A stretch of 64,000 nucleotides of DNA from Rhodococcus xishaensis (GTDB taxonomy: Bacteria; Actinomycetota; Actinomycetes; Mycobacteriales; Mycobacteriaceae): the NCBI RefSeq assembly GCF_004011825.1, contig NZ_RKLO01000002.1, positions 248,001 to 312,000 on the forward strand, given 5' to 3'. Position 1 is the first letter of the stretch. Each line of letters opens with the position of its first letter. Below, one piece after another: positions 28,095-36,371 of this stretch. The notes under the pieces were generated by a model that was not told the DNA's origin, made no database searches, and worked only from the letters and a program-made list of their open reading frames with translations. A program made the position numbers and the translations under genes.

Positions 28095-28625
28095 TCAGAT
28101 GCTGCGCTGCATCACGAAGTCGTGGAGGGTCTGAGCGCCCACGCGAAATGTTCTGGTGCCGACCTTCTTGAAGCCGTTCTTGACGTAGAAGCGTTGCGCC
28201 CGCTCGTTCTCCTGGTGGACGCCCAGCCACACACCGGCGCAGTTCGCGTTGCGAGCGTAGTCGACCACGGCGTTCATCAGGGCCGCAGACACTCCCGAGC
28301 CGTGCCTCTCGGGCAGCACGTACAGCTTGCTGATCTCGGTCGTCGGTTGCAATGACACCGCAGACCGGACGTCCTCGTCCTCGGGGGCGCCGTCGACAAG
28401 CATCACATAGCCCACGATCTCGCCGTTGCTGGTCGCTTTGAGGACCGTGCGAGTCGGGTCGGTGAGGTACTCGCTGAACTTTTCCGCCGAGAGAACGTTG
28501 TCGATGAATGCTGCGATGTCCTCGTTCGTCGCGTGCGGTGGGCAAGCGAGTGGGAAGGTCGCCGCAGCGACATCGGCGAGTGCCTCCGCGTCCCAGAGTC
28601 CGGCGCGGTCCACGGAAATCGTCAC
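28095..28625 (-). CDS. GNAT-family N-acetyltransferase
   Basis: A 176-residue acetyl-CoA-dependent transferase. The pyrophosphate-binding loop is PERHGSGVSAALM near residue 112, preceded by ISKLYVLP and followed by VWLGVHQENERAQRFYVKNGFKKVGTR split over the last third. The substrate is not evident. GTG start. It is convergent with zapE, as is its positional counterpart Rv2669. Confidence 0.9.
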   Translation of the reverse strand: MTISVDRAGLWDAEALADVAAATFPLACPPHATNEDIAAFIDNVLSAEKFSEYLTDPTRTVLKATSNGEIVGYVMLVDGAPEDEDVRSAVSLQPTTEISKLYVLPERHGSGVSAALMNAVVDYARNANCAGVWLGVHQENERAQRFYVKNGFKKVGTRTFRVGAQTLHDFVMQRSI

Positions 28626-28764
28626 AACTTCACCTCGAGTGCATGGTCGTCCGTCCCGTTAGTACACCATTGTCCGGGACGGACGTGTTGACACCGTCTG
28701 AGATGGTGGGCGCGGCGCCGACACCGTCCGGGTGGACGCGCCTGCACTGTACGGCTGCGCCCGA

Positions 28765-29985
28765 TCAGGACGCGCTGGACGTCGATTCCGCCTCGGGTGC
28801 AGCAGGAGAGACCTGCCTCGGCGCGAAGGCGGGCGCGAGCAAGAACAACGCAGCCGCGAAAAGCAGCGGAGCAACGAAGCCGATGCGGAGATCGGTGGCC
28901 CACGCCATGCCCCCGATTACCGCACCGCCGATCACGGTGCCGGCGTAGTTGAACATGTTGATCCGCGCGATGACGGCATCGGTCTGGTCCGGCGGCGCGA
29001 GTCGTCCTGCCGCGCTGAAACACAGGGGAGCGACGACGGGGACGCCGAGGCCCACCACGAAGAACCCGATGATGGCGACGGCCGGGGCCTGTGCAAGCAC
29101 GACTACGAGCAAGCCGACCACGCTGACCGCTGCGCCGGCGCGGACCACGGCGATCTCGCCGAATCGGCGCACCCAGAAGTCGCCCGTCAGACGGGAGATC
29201 AGTGCGGTGATCTGGTATGCCGCCATCGCGAGGGCTGCGGTGCTCACGTCGGACAGCAGCACTTCCTTGAGGTACAGCGCCGACCAGTTGGCGATTCCGA
29301 AGTCGATCGCATAGAAGAGCACCATCGCGACCCCGAGCGCGAGGAACGGCCACAGGGGAACCGATAGGGGCCCGGCCGGGGCGTCGGATGTTCGCTGATG
29401 GCCTGTGTGCAGGAGCCGCGGTCCGATAGCCAAACATCCGATTGCGACGACCACGGCGGCGGTCACCACGCAGACCTCGACAGAGAGTCCAAGTCCGGAA
29501 CACGCAGAGACGAACAGCGCACCCAGGATCGCACCGACGCTCCAGGCTGCGTGGAACGACGACAGGATGACCCGTCCGTAGGCGTGCTGGATGGACACGG
29601 CCTGCATGTTGGCGGCGGCATCGACCATGCCCAGTCCGATCCCGTAGAACGCGAACGCCGCGAGGAACGCCGTTGTCGAGGAGGCGAAGGCAATGACGAC
29701 CGCGGCGGCGGCGATGACGAGCAAGCCCACCCGCAGCGTGGTGCGGCTGGACGTGGCCTTTGCGAGTTGCTCAGCGACCACGCTTCCAACGCCGGCCACG
29801 ATGGACACGCCGACCACCGCGCCCACGACGAGACTGTCGCTGAACCCTAAGTCGTCCTTGAACTGTGGAAGCTGGGTGAGCAGCGCGGCCAGCATGAACC
29901 CTTGGAGACCGAAGGCGACCGCTGCGGAAGTTCGCGCCCGGCTGAGGGTGTTCGCGTTTCGATTCACTGGACGAGTGTCCAACAT
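28765..29985 (-). CDS. MFS transporter, 12 TM
   Basis: The 406 residues show 12 hydrophobic segments. FQLPQFKDDLGFSDSLVVG-type sequence in the first loop and the GIGLGMVDAAANMQAV helix 4 resemble the YbjJ/FucP-like group of MFS proteins. No substrate can be assigned and there is no linked enzyme or regulator. The upstream 324 bases, shared with the tRNA array terminator, contain several perfect palindromes that might include its operator. Confidence 0.85.
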   Translation of the reverse strand: MLDTRPVNRNANTLSRARTSAAVAFGLQGFMLAALLTQLPQFKDDLGFSDSLVVGAVVGVSIVAGVGSVVAEQLAKATSSRTTLRVGLLVIAAAAVVIAFASSTTAFLAAFAFYGIGLGMVDAAANMQAVSIQHAYGRVILSSFHAAWSVGAILGALFVSACSGLGLSVEVCVVTAAVVVAIGCLAIGPRLLHTGHQRTSDAPAGPLSVPLWPFLALGVAMVLFYAIDFGIANWSALYLKEVLLSDVSTAALAMAAYQITALISRLTGDFWVRRFGEIAVVRAGAAVSVVGLLVVVLAQAPAVAIIGFFVVGLGVPVVAPLCFSAAGRLAPPDQTDAVIARINMFNYAGTVIGGAVIGGMAWATDLRIGFVAPLLFAAALFLLAPAFAPRQVSPAAPEAESTSSAS

Positions 29986-30070
29986 TCAGCCACGTTTCGT
30001 GGCGTCTTTGGCCCCCTGTTCATCAGGGCGAAACAGCAATTGCCGTACCGGAGTTGGGTGACGATCTCGA

Positions 30071-30105
30071 CTTGGCGCCACGGTGGCGCGCCAAGATCTT
30101 GGCGC
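30071..30105. repeat. Triple-arm palindrome CTTGGCGC / GCGCCAAG / CTTGGCGC
   Basis: CTTGGCGC (30071-30078) is followed after nine bases by a perfect 18-base palindrome, GCGCCAAGATCTTGGCGC (30088-30105). The middle arm can pair with either neighbour, giving two alternative hairpins. It lies 86 bases upstream of the MFS start at 29985. Confidence 0.7.
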
Positions 30106-30197
30106 TGAATAGGTCTGGAACAGACGTGGGCCCCAGCCGTGGATGGGGGTCTTGGCTGGGGCTCCGCACCATCAGGGGGATGGCACCAACGACAATA

Positions 30198-30215
30198 CAT
30201 GAGGAATTCCTCATG
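30198..30215. repeat. Perfect 18-bp palindrome
   Basis: CATGAGGAATTCCTCATG reads the same on both strands. It is AT-richer than its surroundings, as a protein-binding site might be. No gene overlaps it. Confidence 0.7.
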
Positions 30216-30218
30216 TTC

Positions 30219-30249
30219 GAGTCGAATCGACGGAAGGTGGATTCGACTC
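30219..30249. repeat. Inverted repeat, 10-bp arms
   Basis: GAGTCGAATC (30219-30228) and GATTCGACTC (30240-30249) pair perfectly across 11 bases. On the minus strand this lies just past the tRNA terminator and may act as a second terminator or an operator. Confidence 0.6.
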
Positions 30250-30268
30250 ACGAAGGACGCACACACAA

Positions 30269-30304
30269 GAGAAGGGGCACCTCCGCTTGGAGGTGCCCCT
30301 TCTC
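30269..30304 (-). terminator. Terminator of the minus-strand tRNA array
   Basis: A perfect 16-base stem (GAGAAGGGGCACCTCC and its complement) with a four-base loop starts three bases beyond the last tRNA-Val CCA on the minus strand. A T-rich run TTGTGTGTG follows. Confidence 0.85.
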
Positions 30305-30309
30305 GGTGG

Positions 30310-30381
30310 TGCGCGATACTGGGATTGAACCAGTGACCTCTTCCGTGTCAGGGAAGCGCTCTCCCGCTGAGCTAATCGCGC
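30310..30381 (-). tRNA. tRNA-Val(GAC)
   Basis: The 72-base cloverleaf has acceptor GCGCGAT/ATCGCGC, the anticodon loop CTGACAC (anticodon GAC), the T arm GGTTCAATCCC and discriminator A. CCA is encoded directly after it. It is identical to the copy at 30569-30640 and is the last gene of the array. Confidence 0.95.
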
Positions 30382-30448
30382 GGGTCTACAGATGCGAAAG
30401 CCCTTGGAATCCTGGGGCTTCCTGGTCGGCCTCGACGGCCGACCGTGG

Positions 30449-30521
30449 AGCGGATGACGGGATTCGAACCCGCGACCCTCACCTTGGCAAGGTGATGCGC
30501 TACCAGCTGCGCTACATCCGC
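30449..30521 (-). tRNA. tRNA-Gly(GCC)
   Basis: Acceptor GCGGATG/CATCCGC, anticodon GCC within TTGCCAA, T loop GGTTCGAATCCC and discriminator T as expected for tRNA-Gly. CCA is encoded. Identical to the copy at 30738-30810. Confidence 0.95.
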
Positions 30522-30568
30522 ATGTTCTTCACTCGAGCTTCTCGGCAGCATACCGCCTCGAAACTTGG

Positions 30569-30640
30569 TGCGCGATACTGGGATTGAACCAGTGACCTCT
30601 TCCGTGTCAGGGAAGCGCTCTCCCGCTGAGCTAATCGCGC
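30569..30640 (-). tRNA. tRNA-Val(GAC), second copy
   Basis: Same sequence as the gene at 30310-30381, with anticodon GAC and encoded CCA. It begins one base after the tRNA-Cys gene ends. Confidence 0.95.
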
Positions 30641-30641
30641 G

Positions 30642-30712
30642 AGGTGGAGACGGGAATCGAACCCGTGTGCACGGCTTTGCAGGCCGTTGCCTCACCACTC
30701 GGCCACTCCACC
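30642..30712 (-). tRNA. tRNA-Cys(GCA)
   Basis: A 71-base cloverleaf with acceptor GGTGGAG/CTCCACC, anticodon GCA in CTGCAAA, T loop GGTTCGATTCC and discriminator T. CCA is not encoded. Confidence 0.95.
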
Positions 30713-30737
30713 ATAAAAGGTCGAGTCCAACCTCTCG

Positions 30738-30810
30738 AGCGGATGACGGGATTCGAACCCGCGACCCTCACCTTGGCAAGGTGATGCGCTACCAGCTGCG
30801 CTACATCCGC
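30738..30810 (-). tRNA. tRNA-Gly(GCC), first gene of the array
   Basis: Same body as the gene at 30449-30521 but without an encoded CCA. It is the promoter-proximal member of the minus-strand array. Confidence 0.95.
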
Positions 30811-30852
30811 ATTTGCTCCGGTGGGCTACATCGCGTCCCCGGTGCGGAGAGA

Positions 30853-30882
30853 ACATTAGCGGACCACTCGAGAATGGCACAA
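30853..30882 (-). promoter_or_regulatory. Candidate promoter of the tRNA array
   Basis: On the minus strand TTGTGC (30877-30882) and TAATGT (30853-30858) are 18 bases apart, which would start transcription about 35 bases before the first tRNA-Gly. Confidence 0.4.
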
Positions 30883-31041
30883 ACCAGCTGGTCAGAGGTA
30901 GAACGGTGGCGCTTGCCGAGGTTCGCGCAGGTGTGCGAACGGACCGATTCGAGATCTTGTCACGTTCGGCCGTTCGTCGTCGGCGACCACCGCGTCCATC
31001 TGTTCGCAGCGTCCGCTCGAAAACGATGTCGACCTTCATCA

Positions 31042-31107
31042 GTGTCCTCAGGAATCAAGGTTCGTGTCGTCAGGAATCAAGGTTCGTGTCCTCAGGAACC
31101 AAGGTTC
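31042..31107. repeat. Three tandem 22-bp repeats with internal dyad
   Basis: Units at 31042, 31064 and 31086 read GTGTCNTCAGGAAYCAAGGTTC with one or two changes. Each contains the dyad GGAAYC-AA-GGTTC; in the third it is the perfect GGAACCAAGGTTCC. They are head-to-tail without spacers. Confidence 0.75.
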
Positions 31108-31237
31108 CCGCCGTTGCCGCATCGATCTTGATCGGGGGTGGGTGGATCGAAGCGAATTACAACCAGGGGATTCGTACTCGGCTGCTGGTGCGTGTTAGTG
31201 TTTCGTCTCGTTCAGCCGCGAGTCGTTGTCGTGGCTC

Positions 31238-31309
31238 GGTCCCGTGGCTCAGTGGAAGAGCGTCCCGTTCACACCGGGGAGGTCGCTGGTTCGATCCCAG
31301 CCGGGACCA
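31238..31309 (+). tRNA. tRNA-Val(CAC)
   Basis: Acceptor GGTCCCG/CGGGACC, anticodon CAC in TTCACAC, T loop GGTTCGATCCC and discriminator A, 72 bases. CCA is not encoded. A terminator follows six bases later, so this is a single-gene transcript. Confidence 0.95.
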
Positions 31310-31314
31310 CTGCA

Positions 31315-31360
31315 GGAAGAGGCTCCGTCCGGTGTATCGGATGGAGCCTCTTCCGTTTTT
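31315..31360 (+). terminator. Intrinsic terminator of tRNA-Val(CAC)
   Basis: A 17-base stem (GGAAGAGGCTCCGTCCG with one G-T pair) and a six-base loop are followed by GTTTTT. Confidence 0.85.
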
Positions 31361-31390
31361 ATGCCTCCTCCGCTTTCGACCTCTTCCCCT

Positions 31391-31462
31391 CTTCTGCGTG
31401 AGTCGCGTCTTCTGGGTGAGTCGCGTCTTCTGGGTGAGTCGCGTCTTCTGGGTGAGTCTCGG
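31391..31462. repeat. Four tandem 18-bp repeats
   Basis: The unit CTTCTGGGTGAGTCGCGT occurs at 31391, 31409, 31427 and 31445, the outer copies with one and two changes. It fills the gap between the tRNA terminator and the stop of the SIMPL gene. Confidence 0.8.
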
Positions 31463-31473
31463 ATACGGGCCCG

Positions 31474-32199
31474 TCAGCGGATCTCGTACGTCACCGCGAC
31501 GTGCACGTCGAGTTCCTGTGAACCCGGCTCGATGGGAACCACATCCATCCTGGCTTCAGGCGACGCGTACGGGATGGGCGCACCCGGGGCGGCCGCGGGG
31601 ATCTCCACGATGGACCGCACCCTGCCGAGCGTCACCCCAGCCGCGTCGGCGATCTGTCGAGCCTGCGCCTGGGCCTGCTGGACCGCCTGTGCCCTCGCCT
31701 CGGCGCGCAGTTCACCGTCGTCGGCGATGGAGAAGGTTGTCTGTTGGATCCGTATCGCGTCGCCGACTGCGCTGGCCGCGGCGTCGATGACTTCGCCGGC
31801 CGCAGGGATGTCGTGCAGGGTTGCGGTCACCTGATTGGTGACTCGATAGCCGCTGATCTGCGCCCCGCCCTGTTCCCAGATCGGATTCACTGCAAGATTG
31901 CTCGTCTGGATGTCCTCTGCGGCCACCCCGTTGCTCTTCAGCGTGTCGATGAGGTCAGTGGCCTTCTCGGAGTTCTCATCCAGCGCCGCCTCCGCGGTCG
32001 AGGCTTGCGTTTGGACGCCCAGTACCACGGTGAGGGTGTCCGGGGTTCCCGTTACCGTGCCGGTGCCCTGGGAACTGATTCCAGCTGGTTGACCATCCGC
32101 CGGGTCCGACGGACCCCTCGAGCAGCCCGTGAGGACCAGGATCGAAACGGCGGTGGCGCCGGCAGCCATGAGGACACGGCCCATTCGTTGTCTGTACAT
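31474..32199 (-). CDS. SIMPL-domain (DUF541) lipoprotein
   Basis: About 241 residues. A signal peptide ends in the lipobox VLTGC (Cys near residue 23), so it is a membrane-anchored lipoprotein. The rest is a SIMPL/DUF541 domain: GTVTGTPDTLTVVLGV, the helix with SEKATDLIDTLKSNGV, GYRVTNQVTATL and the C-terminal VAVTYEIR. The family's role in bacteria is unclear; some members are linked to oxidative or envelope stress. The start at 32199 puts the signal peptide at the N-terminus; a longer frame to 32262 has no such logic. Confidence 0.85.
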   Translation of the reverse strand: MYRQRMGRVLMAAGATAVSILVLTGCSRGPSDPADGQPAGISSQGTGTVTGTPDTLTVVLGVQTQASTAEAALDENSEKATDLIDTLKSNGVAAEDIQTSNLAVNPIWEQGGAQISGYRVTNQVTATLHDIPAAGEVIDAAASAVGDAIRIQQTTFSIADDGELRAEARAQAVQQAQAQARQIADAAGVTLGRVRSIVEIPAAAPGAPIPYASPEARMDVVPIEPGSQELDVHVAVTYEIR

Positions 32200-32368
32200 T
32201 GGCTCACTATCCACCAGTGCCCGCGGCGACGCGCCCGAATCGTCGGGAGCGATCGAGGGCACGCGCGTCGGACGGGCGCCGGGTGCACAGTCGTGGCACC
32301 CTCACGTCTGGGTACGCTTGAAGGGAGCCGGCATGTCGGTCGGCGTGGACGTCTAGAGGGTGCGGACC

Positions 32369-32860
32369 ATGGGGGATCGGCCGGTGAATGAACATTCCCA
32401 GGAGGGCGGCCGCGCGGCCGTAGAGCCGGCGGAGGACGGATTTCACCCGATCGAGGCTCTCGAGGAAGTCGAGCACAGGTGGAAGCGGCGTCGCGCACGT
32501 ATCGCGGCGAACCCGTCCCTGAACCTGGCGTACCGACTCGGCGTGGGTGTCGCAGGTGCGATCGTGCTTGCGGTGGGGATCGTCGCGATTCCATACCCCG
32601 GTCCGGGATGGCTGATCGTCTTCGCGGGTCTGGGCATCCTCGCGTCGGAGTTCGCCTGGGCACATCGACTGCTGCACTGGGTCCGCGTGCGATACGACAG
32701 GTTCATGGCGTGGTTCGCTCAGCAATCCACCTTCGTCAAGGGTTTGAGCGTGCTGTTCACCACGATCGTCGTGCTCGCGACGCTGTGGGTGCTCGGGACC
32801 TTCAGATTGATCGGCACATGGGTGGGACTCGACCAGCCCTGGCTGGAGAGCCCGCTGTAG
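32369..32860 (+). CDS. TIGR02611-like small membrane protein (PGPGW motif)
   Basis: A 163-residue protein with a charged N-terminal third, a hydrophobic pair around the YPGPGWLIVFAGLGIL motif near residue 80, an amphipathic arginine-rich loop and a last membrane helix near 135-155. The PGPGW motif defines a family of putative transmembrane proteins in actinobacteria; the function is unknown. ATG at 32369 has AGAGGG eight bases upstream; GTG at 32360 is an alternative. It precedes thrS on the same strand. Confidence 0.8.
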   Translation: MGDRPVNEHSQEGGRAAVEPAEDGFHPIEALEEVEHRWKRRRARIAANPSLNLAYRLGVGVAGAIVLAVGIVAIPYPGPGWLIVFAGLGILASEFAWAHRLLHWVRVRYDRFMAWFAQQSTFVKGLSVLFTTIVVLATLWVLGTFRLIGTWVGLDQPWLESPL

Positions 32861-32969
32861 CGGACGACCTCACCGACGGTGGGATGGCTCCACTGGTGAC
32901 GATGCGGTGCCGATAACATGAGATCGCCCTCATCCGAGGGCGCACCCTCGCATCTAGGAGCGCACCGTC

Positions 32970-35036
32970 GTGACCACTGCCGGATCCGTCACCCCAGCCG
33001 CACGCGTCAAAGTGCCCGCCGGGACTACTGCGGGCACGGCGGTGCGCGAGGCCGGACTTCCCGGCAAAGGGCCCGAGGCGGTCGTCGTAGTCCGCGACGC
33101 CGAGGGACAGTTGCGGGACCTGTCGTGGGCGCCGGATGTCGACGTCGAGATCGAGGCCGTTGCCGCCGACACCGAGGACGGTCGCAGCGTCATCCGGCAC
33201 TCGGCCGCACACGTCCTCGCGCAAGCTGTCCAGCAGGAGTTCCCCGAGGCCAAGCTTGGCATCGGGCCGCCGATCAAGGACGGCTTCTACTACGACTTCC
33301 GTGTGGACCGCCCCTTCACGCCGGAGGACCTCACGAGGCTCGAGAAGCGGATGAAGCAGATCGTCAAGGGCGCGCAGCGGTTCTCTCGTCGCGTCGTCGA
33401 GGACATCGACGATGCTCGTGCCGAACTCGCCGATGAGCCGTTCAAGCTCGAGCTGATCAGTGACAAGTCGAGAAGCGACGAGTCGCTCACCGACGACCCC
33501 GAGGTGATGGAGGTCGGTGGCAAAGAGCTGACGATCTACGACAACCTCGATCCGCGCACCGGAGAGCGCGTGTGGGGTGACCTGTGCCGTGGCCCGCACA
33601 TTCCCACCACCAAGCACATCCCGGCGTTCAAGTTGACCCGCAGCTCGGCCGCCTATTGGCGCGGTGACCAGAGCCGCGAGGACCTTCAGCGCATCTACGG
33701 CACCGCGTGGGAGTCGAACGAGGCGCTCGACAGGCACCTCGAGCTGCTGGCCGAGGCCGAGCGTCGCGACCACCGCAAACTCGGTGCCGAGCTGGACCTG
33801 TTCTCGTTCCCCGACGAACTCGGCTCGGGGCTGCCGGTATTCCACCCCAAGGGCGGCATCGTCCGGCAGGAGATGGAAGACTACTCGCGCCGGCGCCACG
33901 TCGAGGAGGGCTACGAGTTCGTCTACTCTCCGCACATCACCAAGGGTCATCTGTACGAGGTTTCCGGTCACCTGGACTGGTACCGCGACGGCATGTTCCC
34001 GGCAATGCACATCGACGAGGAATTGAACGAGGACGGCACCGTCCGCAAACCCGGCCAGGACTACTACCTCAAGCCGATGAACTGCCCGATGCACAACCTG
34101 GTGTTCGCGTCACGGGGACGTTCCTACCGCGAGCTGCCGCTGCGCATGTTCGAGTTCGGTTCGGTGTACCGCTACGAGAAGTCCGGCGTCGTGCACGGCC
34201 TCACTCGCGTCCGCGGCATGACGCAGGACGACGCGCACATCTACTGCACCAGAGAGCAGCTGCGCGACGAGCTGACCACGGCGTTGCAGTTCGTGCTGGG
34301 CCTGCTCGCGGACTACGGACTCGAAGACTTCCACCTCGAGCTGTCCTCCAAGAACCCGGACAAGTTCGTCGGCGATGACGAGCTGTGGGAAGAGGCCACC
34401 GAGACCCTGCGTGAGGTCGGGGAGGCGTCAGGTCTGGATCTGGTGCCCGACCCAGGTGGAGCGGCGTTCTACGGCCCGAAGATCTCCGTGCAGGTGCAGG
34501 ACGCGCTCGGTCGCAGTTGGCAGATGTCGACGATTCAGCTCGACTTCAACCTGCCCGAGCGTTTCGATCTCGAGTACACCGGCCCCGAGGGCACCAAGCA
34601 GCGCCCAGTGATGATCCACCGCGCACTGTTCGGTTCCATCGAGCGGTTCTTCGGCGTGCTCACCGAGCACTATGCGGGCGCTTTCCCGGCGTGGCTCTCG
34701 CCCGTTCAGGTCGTGGGTATCCCAGTCGCCGAGGCGCACCAAGACCATCTCTTCGAAGTCGTGAGGCAACTCAGAGCGATCGGGGTACGTGCCGAGGTAG
34801 ACGTGAGCGACGACCGGATGCAGAAGAAGATTCGCACCCACACCACCCAGAAGGTGCCGTTCATGCTGCTCGCGGGTGAACGCGACGTCGAAGCCGGTGC
34901 GGTGAGCTTCCGCTTCCGCGACGGCACGCAGATCAACGGCGTCGCCGTCCCCGAAGCAGTCAATATGATCAGCGAGTGGATCTCGCGACGTGAAAACGCC
35001 TCGCCCACAGCTGAATTGCTCGGTGGTGCTCAGTGA
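32970..35036 (+). CDS. thrS: Threonine-tRNA ligase
   Basis: The 688-residue class II synthetase charges tRNA-Thr. Domains in order: TGS (1-70), editing domain with [11 protein letters not shown] near residue 76 and the HxxxH-type zinc residues, catalytic core with [10 protein letters not shown] near 370 and [16 protein letters not shown] near 400, and the anticodon domain from about 580. The GTG start has TAGGAG nine bases upstream. The 109-base upstream gap has a TAACAT hexamer and a 7-bp hairpin but is too short for a T-box. It begins a long run of coupled genes. Confidence 0.96.
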   Translation: MTTAGSVTPAARVKVPAGTTAGTAVREAGLPGKGPEAVVVVRDAEGQLRDLSWAPDVDVEIEAVAADTEDGRSVIRHSAAHVLAQAVQQEFPEAKLGIGPPIKDGFYYDFRVDRPFTPEDLTRLEKRMKQIVKGAQRFSRRVVEDIDDARAELADEPFKLELISDKSRSDESLTDDPEVMEVGGKELTIYDNLDPRTGERVWGDLCRGPHIPTTKHIPAFKLTRSSAAYWRGDQSREDLQRIYGTAWESNEALDRHLELLAEAERRDHRKLGAELDLFSFPDELGSGLPVFHPKGGIVRQEMEDYSRRRHVEEGYEFVYSPHITKGHLYEVSGHLDWYRDGMFPAMHIDEELNEDGTVRKPGQDYYLKPMNCPMHNLVFASRGRSYRELPLRMFEFGSVYRYEKSGVVHGLTRVRGMTQDDAHIYCTREQLRDELTTALQFVLGLLADYGLEDFHLELSSKNPDKFVGDDELWEEATETLREVGEASGLDLVPDPGGAAFYGPKISVQVQDALGRSWQMSTIQLDFNLPERFDLEYTGPEGTKQRPVMIHRALFGSIERFFGVLTEHYAGAFPAWLSPVQVVGIPVAEAHQDHLFEVVRQLRAIGVRAEVDVSDDRMQKKIRTHTTQKVPFMLLAGERDVEAGAVSFRFRDGTQINGVAVPEAVNMISEWISRRENASPTAELLGGAQ

Positions 35037-35593
35037 CCGATCCGTCGAACGACAACATCGAGAACGGCGCCCTCGTCGACACAGGCCTGGGCGATCCCGA
35101 CCGGCTGCAACGGTTGTGGTCGCCGCATCGGATGTCGTACATCGCGGAGGCCGTCAAGACCTCGAGTTCGAGTGAGGGGCCGTTCAGCGAGATCCCGAAG
35201 ATGAGCGACGAGGAGGGGTTGATCGTCGCTCGGGGCGAGCTCGTGTATGCGGTGCTCAATCTGTACCCGTACAACCCGGGACACTTGATGGTCGTGCCGT
35301 ATCGCCGGGTTTCGGCGCTCGAGGATCTCACACCGGAGGAAAGCGCCGAGTTGATGGCGTTCACGCAGCAGGCGATCCGCGTCATCAAGCGGGTCTCGCG
35401 CCCGGACGGTTTCAACGTCGGTTTCAACCTCGGCAAGACTGCCGGTGGATCGCTAGCCGAGCACCTGCACCAGCACATCGTTCCGCGCTGGCGTGGTGAC
35501 GCGAACTTCATCACCGTACTCGGGGGCGCGAAGGTGATGCCGCAGTTGCTTCGCGAAACGCGGGCGCTGCTCGCGGGGGCCTGGAACGAGTGA
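35033..35593 (+). CDS. HIT-domain protein (Ap4A phosphorylase type)
   Basis: A 186-residue histidine-triad nucleotide hydrolase/transferase. The triad is [11 protein letters not shown] near residues 155-165, preceded by [11 protein letters not shown]. The M. tuberculosis counterpart Rv2613c has been described as a diadenosine tetraphosphate phosphorylase; the same role is likely. The GTG start lies in a GTGA overlap with thrS, linking removal of Ap4A, a by-product of aminoacyl-tRNA synthetases, to one of them. Confidence 0.9.
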   Translation: MTDPSNDNIENGALVDTGLGDPDRLQRLWSPHRMSYIAEAVKTSSSSEGPFSEIPKMSDEEGLIVARGELVYAVLNLYPYNPGHLMVVPYRRVSALEDLTPEESAELMAFTQQAIRVIKRVSRPDGFNVGFNLGKTAGGSLAEHLHQHIVPRWRGDANFITVLGGAKVMPQLLRETRALLAGAWNE

Positions 35594-35687
35594 TTCACGA
35601 AGGTCGGCTGGCTCACAGCGTGGGAGGATTGGAATCTGGGTCCGAAAAGACCCTGCACCGCGACTTGAACAGGGAGGGGGGAGTGGA

Positions 35688-36371
35688 ATGCTGAGTTTCT
35701 TCGGGCGTGCCTCGGTTTCCAAGGTGACGGCGCCGATGGGCCGCGCCTTGGTGAAGACCGGGCTGACCCCGGACGCGGTCACGGTGATCGGCACGGTCGC
35801 GAGTATCGTCGCCGCGCTGACCCTCTTCCCGTCTGGGCATCTGTTCTGGGGAACCATGGCGATCTGGTTCTTCGTGATGTTCGACATGCTCGATGGCGCC
35901 ATGGCACGCGCCCGTGGTGGCGGCACGCGATATGGCGCCGTGCTCGACGCGACGTGCGACCGCATCGCCGACGGTGCGATCTTCGCGGGTCTCGCGTGGT
36001 GGGCCGTCTACCACGAGAACAGCAAGAGTCTGCTGGTTGCGACGTTGATCTGCCTCGTGACTTCGCAGGTGATCTCGTACGCGAAGGCCCGCGCGGAAGC
36101 GAGCGGGCTCTCTGCGGATGGTGGTCTCATCGAGCGTCCGGACCGGCTGGTCATCGTGCTGGTGGGCGCCGGCCTGACGGGTATCGCGGGGTATTTCGGC
36201 ATCGGATGGCTGCACTGGGCGGTGTACGTCGCGATGTGGATCCTCGCGGTGGCGAGCATCATCACCGTGTTCCAGCGCGTTCTCGCCGTCCGCAATTCGG
36301 CCGGCGCGCGTGACCTCCTGCCGACCGCGCCGCGCGCCGAACAGAACCATGGCGCAGGGGAGGGCCCGTGA
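35688..36371 (+). CDS. pgsA: Phosphatidylinositol phosphate synthase (CDP-alcohol phosphotransferase)
   Basis: It transfers a phosphatidyl group from CDP-diacylglycerol to inositol phosphate, the first committed step to PI and phosphatidylinositol mannosides. The metal-binding motif DxxDGxxARx8GxxxDxxxD is complete (D66, D69, G70, A73, R74, G83, D87, D91). About six membrane helices follow in 227 residues. It overlaps patA by GTGA and starts the PIM operon. Confidence 0.94.
   Translation: MLSFFGRASVSKVTAPMGRALVKTGLTPDAVTVIGTVASIVAALTLFPSGHLFWGTMAIWFFVMFDMLDGAMARARGGGTRYGAVLDATCDRIADGAIFAGLAWWAVYHENSKSLLVATLICLVTSQVISYAKARAEASGLSADGGLIERPDRLVIVLVGAGLTGIAGYFGIGWLHWAVYVAMWILAVASIITVFQRVLAVRNSAGARDLLPTAPRAEQNHGAGEGP

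Larger units (their letters stand above)
30811..31237. other. Intergenic region between divergent tRNA genes (427 bp)
   Basis: I see no protein gene here; reading frames across it lack coding character. It contains the array promoter, the 22-bp tandem repeats at 31042-31107 and, near 31196, a TAGTGT that could be the -10 of tRNA-Val(CAC). Confidence 0.5.

Noticed and set aside
31042-31107. CRISPR array
   Set aside because: The three 22-bp units are contiguous with no spacers and there are no cas genes.
30310-31309. Prophage or integrative element at the tRNA genes
   Set aside because: There is no integrase, phage gene or duplicated tRNA 3' end in the window.
32861-32969. T-box or other riboswitch leader of thrS
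   Set aside because: Only 109 bases are available, with one short hairpin and no T-box core sequence.
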